Shown here: in pieces, positions 61,373 through 62,357 of the stretch
How positions within the stretch are numbered: position 1 is the stretch's first letter
Layout: the number at the start of each line of letters is the position of its first letter
Assembly (NCBI GenBank): GCA_019347855.1
Contig: JAHWKO010000003.1
Location: 1-62,357 of the forward strand
Direction: 5' to 3'
Length of the DNA: 62,357 nucleotides
Origin: Actinomycetota bacterium
GTDB lineage: Bacteria > Actinomycetota > Nitriliruptoria > Nitriliruptorales > JAHWKO01
Made by a program: the position numbers and the translations under genes
Notes under the pieces: generated by a model
What the model was told of the DNA's origin: nothing
What the model saw: only the letters and a program-made list of their open reading frames with translations
The model's database searches: none

Positions 61373-62357
61373 TCAACGGCGCGGCGGGCGACGCTTCGGG
61401 GCGCGGACGAGGTCGCCCCCGCCCATGTCGTCACGCGGCGGGGATCCCTCTCCCTCGGGGGCGCGGGTGGTGGGCCGCCTGGCCGCACGCGGCTGCGGCG
61501 CGAGGTCCCCGACACCCGGGACGTCCGAGGGGTCGACGTCGGGGTCGACGATCCGCCCGTCGCGCAGCTCGACGATGCGGTCCGCGACATCGATCAGTGC
61601 CGGGTCGTGGGTGGCGACGACCGCGGTCACCCCCTCGCTGTCGACGAGTGCGCGGAGCAGGGTCATGATCGTGCGCCCCGTCCGCGAGTCCAGCTGCCCG
61701 GTGGGTTCGTCCGCTATCAGCAGGTCGGGCGAGTTGGCCAGCGCGCGCGCGATCGCGACGCGCTGCTGCTCACCGCCGGACAGCTCGTGGGGGCGGTGGT
61801 CGGCCCGCTCCCCCAGGCCCACGAGCTCGAGGAGCACCCGGACGCGCTCGTTCCTGAGGTCGGGCTCGACCTGTCGCAGGCGCAGCGGGATCTCGACGTT
61901 CTCCGCCGCGGTCAGGATCGGCAGCAGTCCGAACGTCTGGAAGATGAACCCGATCCGTTCACGCCGCAGGGCGAGCAGGTCGCCCTCGCCGGCCTCCGTG
62001 ATGTCGGTCCCGTCGATCGTGACGTGCCCGGCGGTGGGTCGGTCGAGCCCGCCGATCGCGTTCAACAGCGTCGTCTTGCCCGACCCGGAGCGCCCGACCA
62101 CGCCGATGACCTGGCCGGGCTCGATCTCGAACGAGACACATTCGAGCGCGGGGCGGGCGGCGCCCGCGTAGGTGAAGCTCACCTCGTCGAAGCGCAGGGC
62201 GCCGGTTACCACCGGGCGGGCGGGCCGCGCCTGGCCGTCGCGCTCGGGCGCCCGGTCCATGACGGTGGCGAGCATCCGCACGGAAAGCGCCGCCTCCTGG
62301 TACTCGCCGATCAGCCCGACGATCTGGACGAGCGGGCCCGTGACGCGGGCCGAGAGC
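61373..62357 (-). CDS. ABC exporter with fused transmembrane and ATPase domains, 5'-truncated
   Basis: The frame stays open to the window edge. The visible part ends a type-I exporter transmembrane domain (LVQIVGLIGEYQEAALSVRM, then LATVMDRAPE) and continues into an ATPase: Walker A GRSGSGKTT, Q-loop FQTFGLLP, signature LSGGEQQR, Walker B LLIADEPTGQLD. The ATPase resembles the MacB/LolD lipoprotein-type rather than that of typical HlyB-like exporters. A C-terminal Pro/Arg-rich tail is added. The start lies outside this window. Confidence 0.85.
   Translation of the reverse strand, partial: LSARVTGPLVQIVGLIGEYQEAALSVRMLATVMDRAPERDGQARPARPVVTGALRFDEVSFTYAGAARPALECVSFEIEPGQVIGVVGRSGSGKTTLLNAIGGLDRPTAGHVTIDGTDITEAGEGDLLALRRERIGFIFQTFGLLPILTAAENVEIPLRLRQVEPDLRNERVRVLLELVGLGERADHRPHELSGGEQQRVAIARALANSPDLLIADEPTGQLDSRTGRTIMTLLRALVDSEGVTAVVATHDPALIDVADRIVELRDGRIVDPDVDPSDVPGVGDLAPQPRAARRPTTRAPEGEGSPPRDDMGGGDLVRAPKRRPPRR

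Overview
This window is a very GC-rich, gene-dense bacterial chromosome segment with about 61 protein genes, most spaced tightly and many starting with GTG or TTG. The content is actinobacterial: an HtdX/FabG4/FadA2-like lipid cluster as in mycobacteria, actinobacterial-type GlgA next to GlgC, a ferrochelatase with C-terminal cysteines, a WhiG/FliA-class sigma factor, DUF3152, DUF4235 and a CGNR regulator. Two proteins with cell-wall-binding repeat 2 point to a deep-branching lineage such as Nitriliruptoria/Euzebya. That placement is inference from family distribution, not from a marker gene. I saw no rRNA, tRNA, CRISPR array, IS element or phage gene.

Layout. 1-6.5 kb: 5' end of a thiolase gene, DUF4235, two coiled-coil cell-wall enzymes (NlpC/P60 and SLT), an M50 protease and a cardiolipin-synthase-like PLD. 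6.5-16 kb: SDR/flavodoxin/hydrolase/ABC-F run, PhoD-like phosphatase, RpoD-like sigma factor, tandem GNAT with a long structured leader, FMN hydroxyacid oxidase. 16-26 kb: HtdX-FabG4-FadA2 cluster, scramblase-like protein, NfuA, ATP-grasp, EamA transporter, GlgA/GlgC. 26-32 kb: a short Asp-rich repeat peptide directly followed by a JmjC/cupin oxygenase and a sucrase/ferredoxin-like protein; then a radical SAM gene whose UGA 'stop' is best read as selenocysteine in a C-U-A-E-P tail with a SECIS-like hairpin, convergent with a DsrE-family gene. 32-36 kb: AKR, alkyltransferase-like protein, CGNR regulator with a dyad operator, GNAT, AlkA-type glycosylase. 36-43 kb: a vitamin B12 uptake locus consisting of a cobalamin riboswitch, a secreted alpha/alpha-barrel protein with wall-binding repeats, an ECF transporter (S, fused A1A2, T) and a membrane-anchored DUF4430-like protein. 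43-62 kb: AKR, histidine kinase, D-amino-acid oxidase, a DapA-like gene broken by an in-frame TAG, a VWA-FtsH-MoxR set, a CWB2-DUF3152 zincin, WhiG-like sigma factor, ferrochelatase, secreted caspase-like protease, citrate synthase, LOG protein and a 5'-truncated ABC exporter gene.

Themes. (1) Many genes have a TANNNT -10 box 6-8 nt before the start codon and no Shine-Dalgarno, so leaderless mRNAs look common. (2) A 38-bp nested palindrome occurs as three close pairs (about 10.55, 28.8 and 59.2 kb), with one degenerate relative near 15.0 kb. (3) The strongest candidates for unusual biology are the selenocysteine radical SAM gene, the B12 locus with transcobalamin-like domains split between two genes, and the Asp-rich peptide/JmjC/sucrase-ferredoxin operon. 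Everything here comes from reading the sequence; no database search was run.
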